Source: Bog-473 sp963838835
GTDB lineage: Bacteria; Actinomycetota; Acidimicrobiia; Acidimicrobiales; RAAP-2
Length of the DNA stretch: 64,000 nucleotides
Reading direction: 5' to 3'
NCBI GenBank assembly: GCA_963838835.1
Contig: CAWITA010000015.1
Location: forward strand, 1-64,000
The translations under genes and the position numbers were made by a program. Below the pieces are notes generated by a model. The model did not search any database. It was not told the origin of the DNA and saw nothing but the letters and a program-made list of their open reading frames with translations. This document shows, in pieces, positions 51,394 to 59,760 of the stretch. Position 1 is the first letter of the stretch. Each line of letters begins with the position of its first letter.

Positions 51394-54228
51394 TTGCCGA
51401 AGAAGATACGCGTCTATGAGCTGGCCAAAGAGCTAGGCCTCACCAACAAGGAAGGGCTCGAGCTGGCCCTTTCCCTGGGCATCGGGGTCAAGAGCCACTC
51501 GTCCTCCATCGAGGACGCGCAGGCGGACCGCGTCCGCCGCAAGGCCGACGCGGAGGGCCTCCGACGCCCCGTCCAGCCCGAGGAGCCTCCGCCGGCCAAG
51601 AAGGCGGCCAAGGCAGCCAAGGCGGAGAGGGTGGTTTCGTCGGCCCCCGCCGCTACCCCGGTGGGGGCCGACGCCGCACCCACCGCCACCACGGCGCCGG
51701 CTCGGAAGGCCGTCGCGTCCGCATCGAGCTCTGGCGCCGCGACGGCGGCCCCGGCCAAGAAGGCCCCGGCGCGCAAGGTGGCTGCGGCGCCGGCCGCTGC
51801 CCCGGCGTCGGCTCCGGCCGATTCCGACGCACCCGCCCGCCCTTCACGCCTCATCAGCAGCCGTCCGACCTCGGCGCCGGCTCCTGCGGCAGCTGCGCCG
51901 GCTGCGGCGCCAGCCCCTGGCGCAGGTCCGTCCGAGCCTGCGGCGGCACCCGCTCCGGCCGCCCAGACACCCGCCGCCCAGGCGCCCGACACCGCGGCTC
52001 CGCCCTCTCCCCAGCGTTCGCCCCGCCCACCCCTCAGCCCCTCGGGCAAGCCCGTCCCGCCGCCGCCGGGGGCTCGCCCGCCCCTCGGTCCGAGCGGGCG
52101 ACCAATCCCGCCGCCGCCGGGCATGGGCGGGCGGCGGCCCAACGCCGCCCCGTCGAGCCCCCGCCCTGGCGGGTCCTACCCGCCGCGTACCGGCGGCCGC
52201 CCGTCGGGGGCGGGACGTCCCGGCGGTGGCCCACCCGCCGGTGGTGGTTTCGGGGGGCGGCCGGCCGGTGGAGGCTTCGGCGGCCGCTCCGGCGCCGGCG
52301 CACCCGCGGGTGCACCGCCCCAGGGGGGCCGCGGCGGCATGCCCGGGCGCCGCCCGCCCCAACGCCGGGCGCGCCGCCGCCGGCGCAACCTCGAGGAGCT
52401 CGAGCCAACCCAGCTGACCACGTACCAGCCCTCGACGGCGCCGGTGCCCGAGGGCGAGGTCATCATCGAGCGCGGCTCGACGGCACGCGACCTGGGTCCC
52501 AAACTCAACCGGAGCGCCGGCGACATCGTGCGCTTCCTGCTCCTGCAGGGCGAGATGGTCATGGCGACCCAGTCCCTCACCGACGACATGATCGAGCTGT
52601 TCGCCGCCGAGATAGGGGCCAACGTGCGCCTGGTCGACCCAGGCGAGGAGCAAGAGGCGGAGCTGCTGGCCCGCTACTTCGAGGAGGAGGACGAAGAGGA
52701 CGAGGCCGACCAGCGGCCGCGTCCCCCCGTCGTCACCGTCATGGGGCACGTCGACCACGGCAAGACGCTGCTGCTCGACCGCATCCGCTCGACCGACGTC
52801 GTGGCGGGGGAGGCGGGCGGCATCACGCAACACATCGGTGCCTATCAGGTCGAATGGCAGGGTCAGCGCATCACGTTCATCGACACACCTGGTCACGCCG
52901 CCTTCACGGCCATGCGGGCCCGCGGGGCGCAGGTGACCGACATCGTGATCCTGGTGGTGGCGGCGGACGACGGTGTGATGCCACAGACGATCGAGGCGAT
53001 CGATCACGCCAAGGCGGCCGACGTGCCGATCATCGTGGCGGTCAACAAGATGGACCGACCTGACGCCGACCCCCAGCGTGTCCTGCAGCAACTCTCTGAG
53101 CGTGAGCTGGTGCCCGAGGCATGGGGTGGCGACACCATCGTGATCGAGGTCTCCGCGTTGCAAGGAACCGGGATCGACGACCTCTTGGAGCAGATCGTGT
53201 TGGTGGCCGAGGTCGAGGAGCTGACAGCGCGTATCGAGGGTGAGGCCCGCGGCGTCGTGCTCGAGGCCAACCTGGAGGCGGGGCGCGGCCCGGTGGCGAC
53301 CGTGATCGTGCAGCAGGGCACCCTGCGCGTCGGCGACCCAGTCGTGGCCGGCGCGGCCTGGGGGAAGGTCAAGGCCCTGGTGGACGACCGGGGCGACCAC
53401 ATCAAGGAGGCGCTGCCTTCGACCCCCGTGCAGGTGCTCGGGTTCTCCGAGCCGCCGCACGCCGGCGACGAGATGCGGGGGGCCAAGGACCTGGCCCGGG
53501 CTCGCACGCTCGGGGAGGCCCGGGCACAGCGGTTCCGGCTGTCGGGGCACAAGCCGGTCGCCGCGGCCACCGGCGCCAAGCTCGAGGATCTCTTCGAACA
53601 GATCTCCCGCGGCGAGACGGCCACGCTCAACATCGTCCTGAAAGCCGATGTCCAGGGTTCGCTCGAGGCGGTGACCGAGTCGTTGAAGCGCCTGGAGCGC
53701 GACGACGTGAAGTTGAGCTTTGTCCTGCGAGGCATCGGTGGTATCACCGAGAACGACGTCCAGCTGGCCGCGGCCTCCAACGCCACGATCATCGGTTTCA
53801 ACGTGCGCCCCGACAAGCGGGCGCGCGACCTGGCCGAGGCGTCCGACGTCGAGATCCGGAGCTACGAGATCATCTACAAGCTGCTCGAGGACCTCGAGGC
53901 CGCCATGCTCGGCCTTCTGTCCCCTGTCTTCGAGGAAGTGGTCACCGGCGAGGCCGAGGTACGTGAGGTGTTCCGTGTGCCCAGAGTCGGCGCGGTGGCC
54001 GGCTGCTACGTGCGTGAAGGCAGGATCACCCGGGGCTCCCGGGTGCGTTTCTTGCGCGAGGGCACCGTGATCTGGAAGGGATCCATCAATTCCCTCCGCC
54101 GCTTCAAGGATGATGTCCGAGAGGTCGCCGCCGGCTTCGAGTGCGGTATCGGACTGTCGGATTTCCAGGACCTCAAAGAAGGCGACGTGATCGAGACGTA
54201 CGAGGAGCGTGAGATCGCCCGGACTTGA
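51394..54228 (+). CDS. infB: translation initiation factor IF-2
   Basis: GTPase that brings fMet-tRNA to the 30S subunit. It is 944 aa. The N-terminal 330 residues start with an IF2_N domain (RVYELAKELGLTNKEGLELA) and are then Ala/Pro/Gly-rich with FGGRPAGGGFGG-type repeats. The G domain starts at G451 in GHVDHGKT, with DTPGHAAFTAMRARG and NKMDRPDADP. Domains II-IV follow. The start is TTG at 51394 with a weak AAGGAC site. The low-complexity part may vary between strains. Confidence 0.97.
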   Translation: MPKKIRVYELAKELGLTNKEGLELALSLGIGVKSHSSSIEDAQADRVRRKADAEGLRRPVQPEEPPPAKKAAKAAKAERVVSSAPAATPVGADAAPTATTAPARKAVASASSSGAATAAPAKKAPARKVAAAPAAAPASAPADSDAPARPSRLISSRPTSAPAPAAAAPAAAPAPGAGPSEPAAAPAPAAQTPAAQAPDTAAPPSPQRSPRPPLSPSGKPVPPPPGARPPLGPSGRPIPPPPGMGGRRPNAAPSSPRPGGSYPPRTGGRPSGAGRPGGGPPAGGGFGGRPAGGGFGGRSGAGAPAGAPPQGGRGGMPGRRPPQRRARRRRRNLEELEPTQLTTYQPSTAPVPEGEVIIERGSTARDLGPKLNRSAGDIVRFLLLQGEMVMATQSLTDDMIELFAAEIGANVRLVDPGEEQEAELLARYFEEEDEEDEADQRPRPPVVTVMGHVDHGKTLLLDRIRSTDVVAGEAGGITQHIGAYQVEWQGQRITFIDTPGHAAFTAMRARGAQVTDIVILVVAADDGVMPQTIEAIDHAKAADVPIIVAVNKMDRPDADPQRVLQQLSERELVPEAWGGDTIVIEVSALQGTGIDDLLEQIVLVAEVEELTARIEGEARGVVLEANLEAGRGPVATVIVQQGTLRVGDPVVAGAAWGKVKALVDDRGDHIKEALPSTPVQVLGFSEPPHAGDEMRGAKDLARARTLGEARAQRFRLSGHKPVAAATGAKLEDLFEQISRGETATLNIVLKADVQGSLEAVTESLKRLERDDVKLSFVLRGIGGITENDVQLAAASNATIIGFNVRPDKRARDLAEASDVEIRSYEIIYKLLEDLEAAMLGLLSPVFEEVVTGEAEVREVFRVPRVGAVAGCYVREGRITRGSRVRFLREGTVIWKGSINSLRRFKDDVREVAAGFECGIGLSDFQDLKEGDVIETYEEREIART

Positions 54229-54265
54229 GGGGCTCTCGAACGGGACGAGCTGAGGAGCTGACGCT

Positions 54266-54631
54266 GTGAGACGGCGGACGGCGACATACCCGCGAGCGTT
54301 GCGGGTCAACCAGGTGTTGCGACAGGTGGTCGCCGAGGAGCTTGAGCGGCTTGTCGACGCCGACGAGCTGCCGATGGTGACCGTGACGTCGGTCGAGACG
54401 GCCGCGGACATGCGGACCGCCGTCGTGTACCTGGCTTCCCTGGACGACCAGACGTCCGTTGTCCTGGAGGAGCGCCGGGGGCATCTCCAGCGCATCGTGG
54501 GGGCGCAGATGACGATGAAGCGCACGCCCCGGTTGAGCTTTCGGGCTGACCCGGCCATCGCCGCTGGCTCCCGGGTCGAAGAGCTCTTGCGCGGGCTGCA
54601 CGAGGGGGAGCCTCCCGCCGACGAGCCGTGA
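54266..54631 (+). CDS. rbfA: ribosome-binding factor A
   Basis: KH-like 30S maturation factor. It is 121 aa with RVNQVLRQVVAEELERL, VTVTSVETAADMRTAVVYLAS and MKRTPRLSFRADPAI. It starts with GTG 37 bp after infB, with GAGGAGCTGACGCT upstream. The next 381 bp hold no gene but a tandem duplication before truB. Confidence 0.95.
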   Translation: MRRRTATYPRALRVNQVLRQVVAEELERLVDADELPMVTVTSVETAADMRTAVVYLASLDDQTSVVLEERRGHLQRIVGAQMTMKRTPRLSFRADPAIAAGSRVEELLRGLHEGEPPADEP

Positions 54632-54771
54632 AGCCGTCCGTGAGCGTTGGTCGGGTGGGCCGGAACGATCCGGGTGGCGGGTCCGTGCCCACTCGGTATC
54701 TCCGTCAGGGTGCCTCGGCCGCTGTCTCTGCCAGCCGTCCGTCTCCACCTACCGGCAGTATTTTCTGGGAC

Positions 54772-54777
54772 TATAAA
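54772..54777 (+). promoter_or_regulatory. TATAAA box, copy 1 of truB leader
   Basis: TATAAA in the first copy of the duplication. A -35 is not clear. On the minus strand the same segment reads TGCAAA-17 bp-TATAGT, a better-spaced promoter pointing into rbfA. Confidence 0.35.
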
Positions 54778-54955
54778 CGGTTTCGGTTACAGTTTGCAGA
54801 ACCCCTGCTTGTCTCGAAGAGGTGGCGATGAGGGCTGGTCGGGCGGGCCGGAACGATCCGGGTGGCGGGTCCGTGCCCACTCGGTATCTCCGTCAGCGTG
54901 CCTCGGCCGCTGTCGCTGCCAGCAGTCCGTCCCTACCGGCACTATTTTCTGGGAC

Positions 54956-54961
54956 TATAAA
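54956..54961 (+). promoter_or_regulatory. TATAAA box, copy 2 of truB leader
   Basis: Second copy of the box, 57 bp before the truB ATG. It is followed by the same three near-identical hexamers (CGGTTT, CGGTTA, CAGTTT), a possible operator of direct repeats. Confidence 0.35.
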
Positions 54962-55012
54962 CGGTTTCGGTTACAGTTTGCAGAACCCCCTGCTTGTCTC
55001 GAAGTGGTGGCG

Positions 55013-55888
55013 ATGAGCGCTGAAGGCCTCGTCGTCGTCGACAAGGAGGTGGGGTGGACGTCCCACGACGTCGTGGCCCGCTGCCGGCGCATCTTCGGCC
55101 AGCGCCGGGTCGGGCACGCCGGGACCCTCGACCCCGACGCCACGGGAGTACTGCTGGTCGGGCTGGGCCGGGCGACGCGGCTGCTGCGCTTCTTGACCGC
55201 ACTGTCCAAGACCTACACGACCGACATCGTGCTCGGCACGGCCACGTCGACCCTCGACGCCTCGGGCGAGGTGGTCGGGACCTACGACATCGACCACATC
55301 ACGCCCGAGATGGTGCAGGCCGCCGCCGTGGCGCTGACCGGCGAGATCGAGCAGGTGCCGCCGATGGTGTCCGCCGTGAAGGTGGGCGGGCGCCGGCTGC
55401 ACGATCTGGCGCGCCAGGGGGTCGAGGTGGAGCGGCCCGCCCGGAGCGTGACCGTTTACCGCTTCGACACCGTGGCGGATCCGGCGCGCCCCGGTGTGTA
55501 CCGGGCCGAGGTGGAGTGCTCGTCGGGCACCTACATCCGGGCGCTGGCCCACGACCTCGGGAAGGCGCTCGGCGGAGGGGCGCACGTGGCCAACCTGCGC
55601 CGCACCCGCATCGGCTCCTTCGGCGAGACCGAGATGCTCCCGCTCGGCCGCATCGGCGCCGACGCCGTCCTCACACCGGCCCAATCCATGCGGGATCTGG
55701 ACGCGGTGACCGTCGATCTCCCGGTTGCGGCCTCGATCCGCACCGGACTTCCCCTCGACAAGGTGCCGCTCGGGGCCGTGGGCGACGGGCCCTGGGCCCT
55801 GCTCGACGACGACGGAAATTTGCTGGCCGTCTACGAGGCGACCGGCACCGACCGGATCCGACCGGCCGTCGTGTTGGCCGGGCGGTGA
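55013..55888 (+). CDS. truB: tRNA pseudouridine(55) synthase
   Basis: Makes pseudouridine 55 in the T arm of tRNA. It is 291 aa with GLVVVDKEVGWTSHDVV, the catalytic aspartate D40 in GHAGTLDPDATG, then YTTDIVLGTATSTLDASGE and SSGTYIRALAHDLG. The ATG at 55013 is chosen because it gives the normal N-terminus; the in-frame extension upstream is the duplicated leader. The site before the ATG (GTGGTGG) is weak. The stop overlaps ribF (GTGA). Confidence 0.96.
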   Translation: MSAEGLVVVDKEVGWTSHDVVARCRRIFGQRRVGHAGTLDPDATGVLLVGLGRATRLLRFLTALSKTYTTDIVLGTATSTLDASGEVVGTYDIDHITPEMVQAAAVALTGEIEQVPPMVSAVKVGGRRLHDLARQGVEVERPARSVTVYRFDTVADPARPGVYRAEVECSSGTYIRALAHDLGKALGGGAHVANLRRTRIGSFGETEMLPLGRIGADAVLTPAQSMRDLDAVTVDLPVAASIRTGLPLDKVPLGAVGDGPWALLDDDGNLLAVYEATGTDRIRPAVVLAGR

Positions 55889-56835
55889 CGGTCACCGGAC
55901 TACCCTCGGTCGCGATGTCAGGACCAGGAACCGCCGTCACGATCGGGGCCTACGACGGTGTCCATCTCGGGCACCGTGCGCTCTTGCGTGATCTCTGCGC
56001 GCGCGCCGAGGTGGCCGGCCTCACCACGGTGGTGGTCACCTTCGACCGCCACCCGGCCTCGGTGGTGCGTCCCGGGTCCGCCCCCAAGCAGCTGACCGGC
56101 CTGGAGCAGAAGCTCGAGTTGCTGGCCGCGTGTGGCATCGATCGCACGCTCGTGGTGCCGTTCGACAACGCCCGGGCCGAGGAGTCGGCCGAGGGCTTTG
56201 TCAAGGAGGTCCTCGTCGACGAGTTGTCCGCCCGGCTCGTCGTGGTGGGGGAGGACTTCCATTTCGGGCACCGCCGCCGGGGCAACATCGATCTGCTCCG
56301 CCGGCTCGGGGCCGAGTACGGGTTCGAGGTGGTCGGCTTCGGGCTGACCGGCGACGGACCCGAACCGGTGTCCTCCACCCGCATCCGGGCGATGATCGCC
56401 GAGGGCGACGTGGAGGGGGCGGCGCGCCTGCTGGGCCGTCCGCACGAGGTCCGCGGCCTCGTCGTGCACGGCGATGGTCGGGGCGGCCCGGAACTGGGGT
56501 TCCCCACCGCGAACCTGGCCGTTCCCGATGACATCGCTTTGCCGGCCGACGCCGTTTACGCCGGGCACTACACGCGGCCCGACGGCTCGGTGCACCGGGC
56601 TGCCATCTCGGTGGGGCGCCGGCCCACCTTCTACGAGCCGGGCATCGCCCCGGTACTGGTGGAGGCCTACCTTCTGCACTTCGAGGGCGATCTCTACGGG
56701 GAACGGGCCCGGGTCACCTTCGCCCACCGCCTGCGCGACGAGCAGCGTTTCGACTCCATCGACGCCCTGGTGGCCCAGATGCGCGCCGACGTGGCGGCCA
56801 CCGAGCGGGTGCTGGCGCCGGCCGATCTCCCCTGA
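55885..56835 (+). CDS. ribF: bifunctional riboflavin kinase / FAD synthetase
   Basis: Makes FMN and FAD from riboflavin. It is 316 aa from GTG 55885 (GTGA overlap with truB), or 306 aa from ATG 55915. The FAD-synthetase half has TIGAYDGVHLGHRALL and VVVGEDFHFGHRRRGN with VSSTRIRAMI; the kinase half has GDGRGGPELGFPTANLAV. Both domains are complete. rpsO follows with its own promoter. Confidence 0.95.
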   Translation: MTVTGLPSVAMSGPGTAVTIGAYDGVHLGHRALLRDLCARAEVAGLTTVVVTFDRHPASVVRPGSAPKQLTGLEQKLELLAACGIDRTLVVPFDNARAEESAEGFVKEVLVDELSARLVVVGEDFHFGHRRRGNIDLLRRLGAEYGFEVVGFGLTGDGPEPVSSTRIRAMIAEGDVEGAARLLGRPHEVRGLVVHGDGRGGPELGFPTANLAVPDDIALPADAVYAGHYTRPDGSVHRAAISVGRRPTFYEPGIAPVLVEAYLLHFEGDLYGERARVTFAHRLRDEQRFDSIDALVAQMRADVAATERVLAPADLP

Positions 56836-56850
56836 TCAGCGGCCGACTGC

Positions 56851-56856
56851 TAGCAT
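56851..56856 (+). promoter_or_regulatory. -10-like box TAGCAT before rpsO
   Basis: TAGCAT lies 61 bp before the rpsO ATG, so the transcript has a leader. GGAGAAGGTC lies in that leader but too far from the ATG to be its ribosome-binding site. Confidence 0.4.
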
Positions 56857-56917
56857 GGAGCGCGGCCGGGAGAAGGTCTCCGGCATACTCCGACACCGTC
56901 TTTGAGGTTCTCTCTTC

Positions 56918-57175
56918 ATGCCCGACACGCAGGCCACCATCGCCGAGTACCGGCTGCACGACAGTGACACCGGTTCTCCCGAAGTGCAGATAGCCCTGTT
57001 GTCGGGAAGGATCAACCACCTCACGGAGCACCTGAAGGAGCACAAAGGGGACCACCACACCCGGCGGGGCCTGATGAAGCTCATCGGCCAGCGCCGCCGG
57101 CTGCTCGACTACGTTCGCCACAACGACGTCGAGCGCTACCGCACCATCATCGGCCGTCTCGGCATCCGAAGGTAG
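56918..57175 (+). CDS. rpsO: 30S ribosomal protein S15
   Basis: Primary binder of 16S rRNA. It is 85 aa with HDSDTGSPEVQIALLSGRINHLTEHLKEH and RRRLLDYVRHNDVERY. It precedes pnp, the classical order. The 122 bp between them hold a GTGGTCGACCAC palindrome (57243-57254) in the pnp leader and no gene. Confidence 0.97.
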   Translation: MPDTQATIAEYRLHDSDTGSPEVQIALLSGRINHLTEHLKEHKGDHHTRRGLMKLIGQRRRLLDYVRHNDVERYRTIIGRLGIRR

Positions 57176-57297
57176 CGGGAGCACCACAGAATCGGGCGTC
57201 TCGAGCCAATGGCTGCCAGTCGCCGGTCACTTCGGGTGCGAGGTGGTCGACCACTGGGAACCAGCAACGGAGATGCCCCTGACAAACGAGGAGCATC

Positions 57298-59760
57298 ATG
57301 GCTGACGCCATTTTCTTGTCGAGCCCGATCAGCGGGACCGACCGCACCATGTCCTTCGAGGCGGGCAAACTCGCTCAACTCGCCGACGGCGCCGTGCTGG
57401 CGCGGATCGGAGACACCATCGTTCTGGCCACCGCCACGGCGGCCCGCTCGGTACGGGAGGGGACCGACTTCTTCCCCTTGACCGTCGACATCGAGGAGCG
57501 GGCTTACGCAGCGGGCAAGATTCCGGGCTCGTTCTTCCGCCGGGAGGGCAAGGCCTCCGACCAGGCCATCCTGACCGACCGGCTCATCGATCGCCCGCTG
57601 CGGCCGTCGTTCCCCGAGGGCTTTCGCAACGAGGTGCACATCGTCGGGACAATCGTCGGGGCCGACCAGGTCAACCCCCACGACGTGCTGGCCATCAACG
57701 CCGCGTCGGCCGCCCTGATGATTTCGGGCATCCCCTTCGACGGACCCATCGGGGCCGTGCGGGTCGCCTACACCACCGAGGGCACCTGGATCCCACATCC
57801 GACCTTCGAGGAGGGCGAGGCCTCAACTTTCGAGCTCGTGGTTGCGGGCCGCGCTCTGACCGAGGACGCCGACGGCGAGATCGCCATCATGATGGTGGAG
57901 GCCGGCGGGAGCGAGAAGTCGTGGTCTTTCTACGCTGCGGGCGCGCCCAAGGTCACCGAGGAGGTGTTGGCGGAGGGCCTCGAGGCGTCCAAGCGGTGGA
58001 TCCGCGAGTCCATCAACCTGCAGCGCCGCCTTGTCGAGGCGTACACCGCGGCGCGAGGTCCGATCGAGACGATCCCGTTTTCGACTTTCACCGACTACGG
58101 GGAAGACGTATGGGCGCGGGTGGAGGCGTTCGGGACCGAGCCCCTCGCCAAGGCCAACCTCGTGACGAGCAAGGCCGCGCGCAATGCCGCGCTCGACGCG
58201 GCCGGCGAGGAGATTCGCGCCGCCCTAGGCGACGAGTTCGCGGAGCGGGCGCACGAGGTGAAGGCCGCCATCCGCGCCCTCACCAAGAAGCTGGTGCGTA
58301 AGCGCATCGTGGAGGAGGGGGTGCGTGTCGACGGCCGTGGCACGAGCGACATCCGGCCCCTGTCCGCCGAGATCGACCTGCTGCCGACCGCCCACGGCTC
58401 GGCGCTGTTCCAGCGGGGCGAGACCCAGGTGCTCAACGTGACCACGCTCGGCATGCCCCGCATGAACCAGCTGCTCGACACGATCACGCCCGTCGAGTCG
58501 AAGCGCTACATGCACCATTACAACTTCCCGCCCTTCTCGACCGGCGAGACAGGTTTCATGCGCGGCCCCAAGCGTCGCGAGATCGGACACGGCCTCCTGG
58601 CCGAACGTGCACTGCTGCCGGTTGTGCCGAGCGAGGAGGAGTTCCCCTACACACTCCGCGTGGTCTCCGACGTCCTGGCCTCGAACGGCTCGACTTCCAT
58701 GGCGTCGGTGTGCGGATCGACGCTTTCGCTCATGGCGGCCGGCGTGCCGATCAAGGCGCCGGTGGCCGGCATCGCCATGGGCCTCGTCTATGACGGGGGC
58801 ACCTACGTGACCCTCACCGACATTCTTGGCTCCGAGGATGCCTTCGGCGACATGGACTTCAAGGTGGCGGGCACGGCCGACGCGGTTACCGCCTTGCAAC
58901 TCGACACGAAGATCGACGGCCTGCCGGCCGACGTGTTGGCCCAGGCGCTGTTGCAGGCCAAGGAGGCCCGCCTGACCATTCTCGGGGTGATGGCGGGTGC
59001 CATCTCCGAACCGCGTGATCACGTCGCCAACAGCGCGCCGAAGATTGTCTCCATGGAGATCCCGATCGACAAGATCGGCGAGGTGATCGGGCCCAAGGGC
59101 AAGGTGATCAACACATTGCAGCAGGAGACGGGGGCCGACATCGCGGTCGACGACGACGGCGTCGTGGGCACCGTGACGATCGGGGCCAAGGACGGCAACG
59201 CGGTGGAAGAGGCCCGGCGCCGCATCGCCCTCATCCTCGACCCGCCCACCGCGGAGGTGGGGGCCGTCTACGCCGGCAAGGTGGTGAACATCACCAAGTT
59301 CGGCGCCTTCGTGAACGTGCTCCCGGGCCGAGACGGGCTGCTGCACATCTCGAAGCTGTCCTCGCTGGCCGGGGGCAAGCGCATCAACAACGTCGAGGAC
59401 GTTCTCGTCCTCGGGCAGTCGGTTGAGGTGCGTGTGGACGACATCGACCCTCAGGGAAAGGTGTCGCTGTCCCTGGCGTCGGTGCCCGAGGGCGGGCCGG
59501 CAGGCGGCACGGGCGACTCTGCCAACGGGGGCGCCAGATCGTCCTCCTCCTCCTCCTCCTCCTCGTCCTCTTCGTCATCTGGGCCCTCGGCCAAGGCCGC
59601 CACGCTTTCCTTCGAGGACGCGTTCGAGGCCGAGCTGGTGGCCGACCTGGGTGATCTCGGGCCGGGGGCGGTGGACACCGACAGCGGCCGGGGCGGGGAT
59701 CGCGACCGCGACCGTGGCAACGACCGCCGGTCCTCGCGCGGGCGCTCGCGCCGTCGTTGA
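57298..59760 (+). CDS. pnp: polyribonucleotide nucleotidyltransferase (PNPase)
   Basis: 3'-5' phosphorolytic exonuclease. It is 820 aa: two RNase PH domains (FFPLTVDIEERAYAAGKIPGSFFRREGK; MNQLLDTITPVESKRYMHHYNFPPFSTGETG), a KH domain (IGPKGKVINTLQQETGADI) and an S1 domain (GAVYAGKVVNITKFGAFVNV). The C-terminus carries 14 serines in a row, coded partly by (TCC)7, and a basic RGGDRDRDRGNDRR tail. The ATG at 57298 follows CGAGGAGCATC. The stop overlaps the next gene by TTGA. Confidence 0.97.
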   Translation: MADAIFLSSPISGTDRTMSFEAGKLAQLADGAVLARIGDTIVLATATAARSVREGTDFFPLTVDIEERAYAAGKIPGSFFRREGKASDQAILTDRLIDRPLRPSFPEGFRNEVHIVGTIVGADQVNPHDVLAINAASAALMISGIPFDGPIGAVRVAYTTEGTWIPHPTFEEGEASTFELVVAGRALTEDADGEIAIMMVEAGGSEKSWSFYAAGAPKVTEEVLAEGLEASKRWIRESINLQRRLVEAYTAARGPIETIPFSTFTDYGEDVWARVEAFGTEPLAKANLVTSKAARNAALDAAGEEIRAALGDEFAERAHEVKAAIRALTKKLVRKRIVEEGVRVDGRGTSDIRPLSAEIDLLPTAHGSALFQRGETQVLNVTTLGMPRMNQLLDTITPVESKRYMHHYNFPPFSTGETGFMRGPKRREIGHGLLAERALLPVVPSEEEFPYTLRVVSDVLASNGSTSMASVCGSTLSLMAAGVPIKAPVAGIAMGLVYDGGTYVTLTDILGSEDAFGDMDFKVAGTADAVTALQLDTKIDGLPADVLAQALLQAKEARLTILGVMAGAISEPRDHVANSAPKIVSMEIPIDKIGEVIGPKGKVINTLQQETGADIAVDDDGVVGTVTIGAKDGNAVEEARRRIALILDPPTAEVGAVYAGKVVNITKFGAFVNVLPGRDGLLHISKLSSLAGGKRINNVEDVLVLGQSVEVRVDDIDPQGKVSLSLASVPEGGPAGGTGDSANGGARSSSSSSSSSSSSSSGPSAKAATLSFEDAFEAELVADLGDLGPGAVDTDSGRGGDRDRDRGNDRRSSRGRSRRR
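59541..59582 (+). repeat. (TCC)n microsatellite in pnp
   Basis: Seven uninterrupted TCC codons followed by other serine codons give 14 serines. Changes would only alter tract length, since the unit is a codon. Confidence 0.8.

Larger units (their letters stand above)
54640..55012 (+). repeat. 188-bp tandem duplication between rbfA and truB
   Basis: Copy 1 is 54640-54827 and copy 2 is 54828-55012 (188 and 185 bp, with small indels and about ten substitutions). Each holds a G+C-rich half (CGGAACGATCCGGGTGGCGG) and an A+T-rich half (TATTTTCTGGGACTATAAAC, then CGGTTT-CGGTTA-CAGTTT). Each copy ends in a GGTGGCG box beside ATGAG, and the third ATGAG is the truB start. It looks like a duplicated truB leader or promoter. 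The 67- and 64-codon frames inside are not supported as genes. Confidence 0.85.

Noticed and set aside
54647..55012. In-frame extension of truB by 122 codons into the duplicated leader
   Set aside because: The extension repeats the leader in two frames and TruB proteins start at the later ATG.
54628..55016. Two small genes of 67 and 64 codons in the duplicated segment
   Set aside because: They share sequence only because the DNA is duplicated; indels between the copies move the shared A+T-rich part into different frames.
57243..57254. Perfect 12-bp palindrome GTGGTCGACCAC in the pnp leader
   Set aside because: A single short palindrome with no loop or neighbouring copies; noted in the rpsO entry but not strong enough to call an operator.
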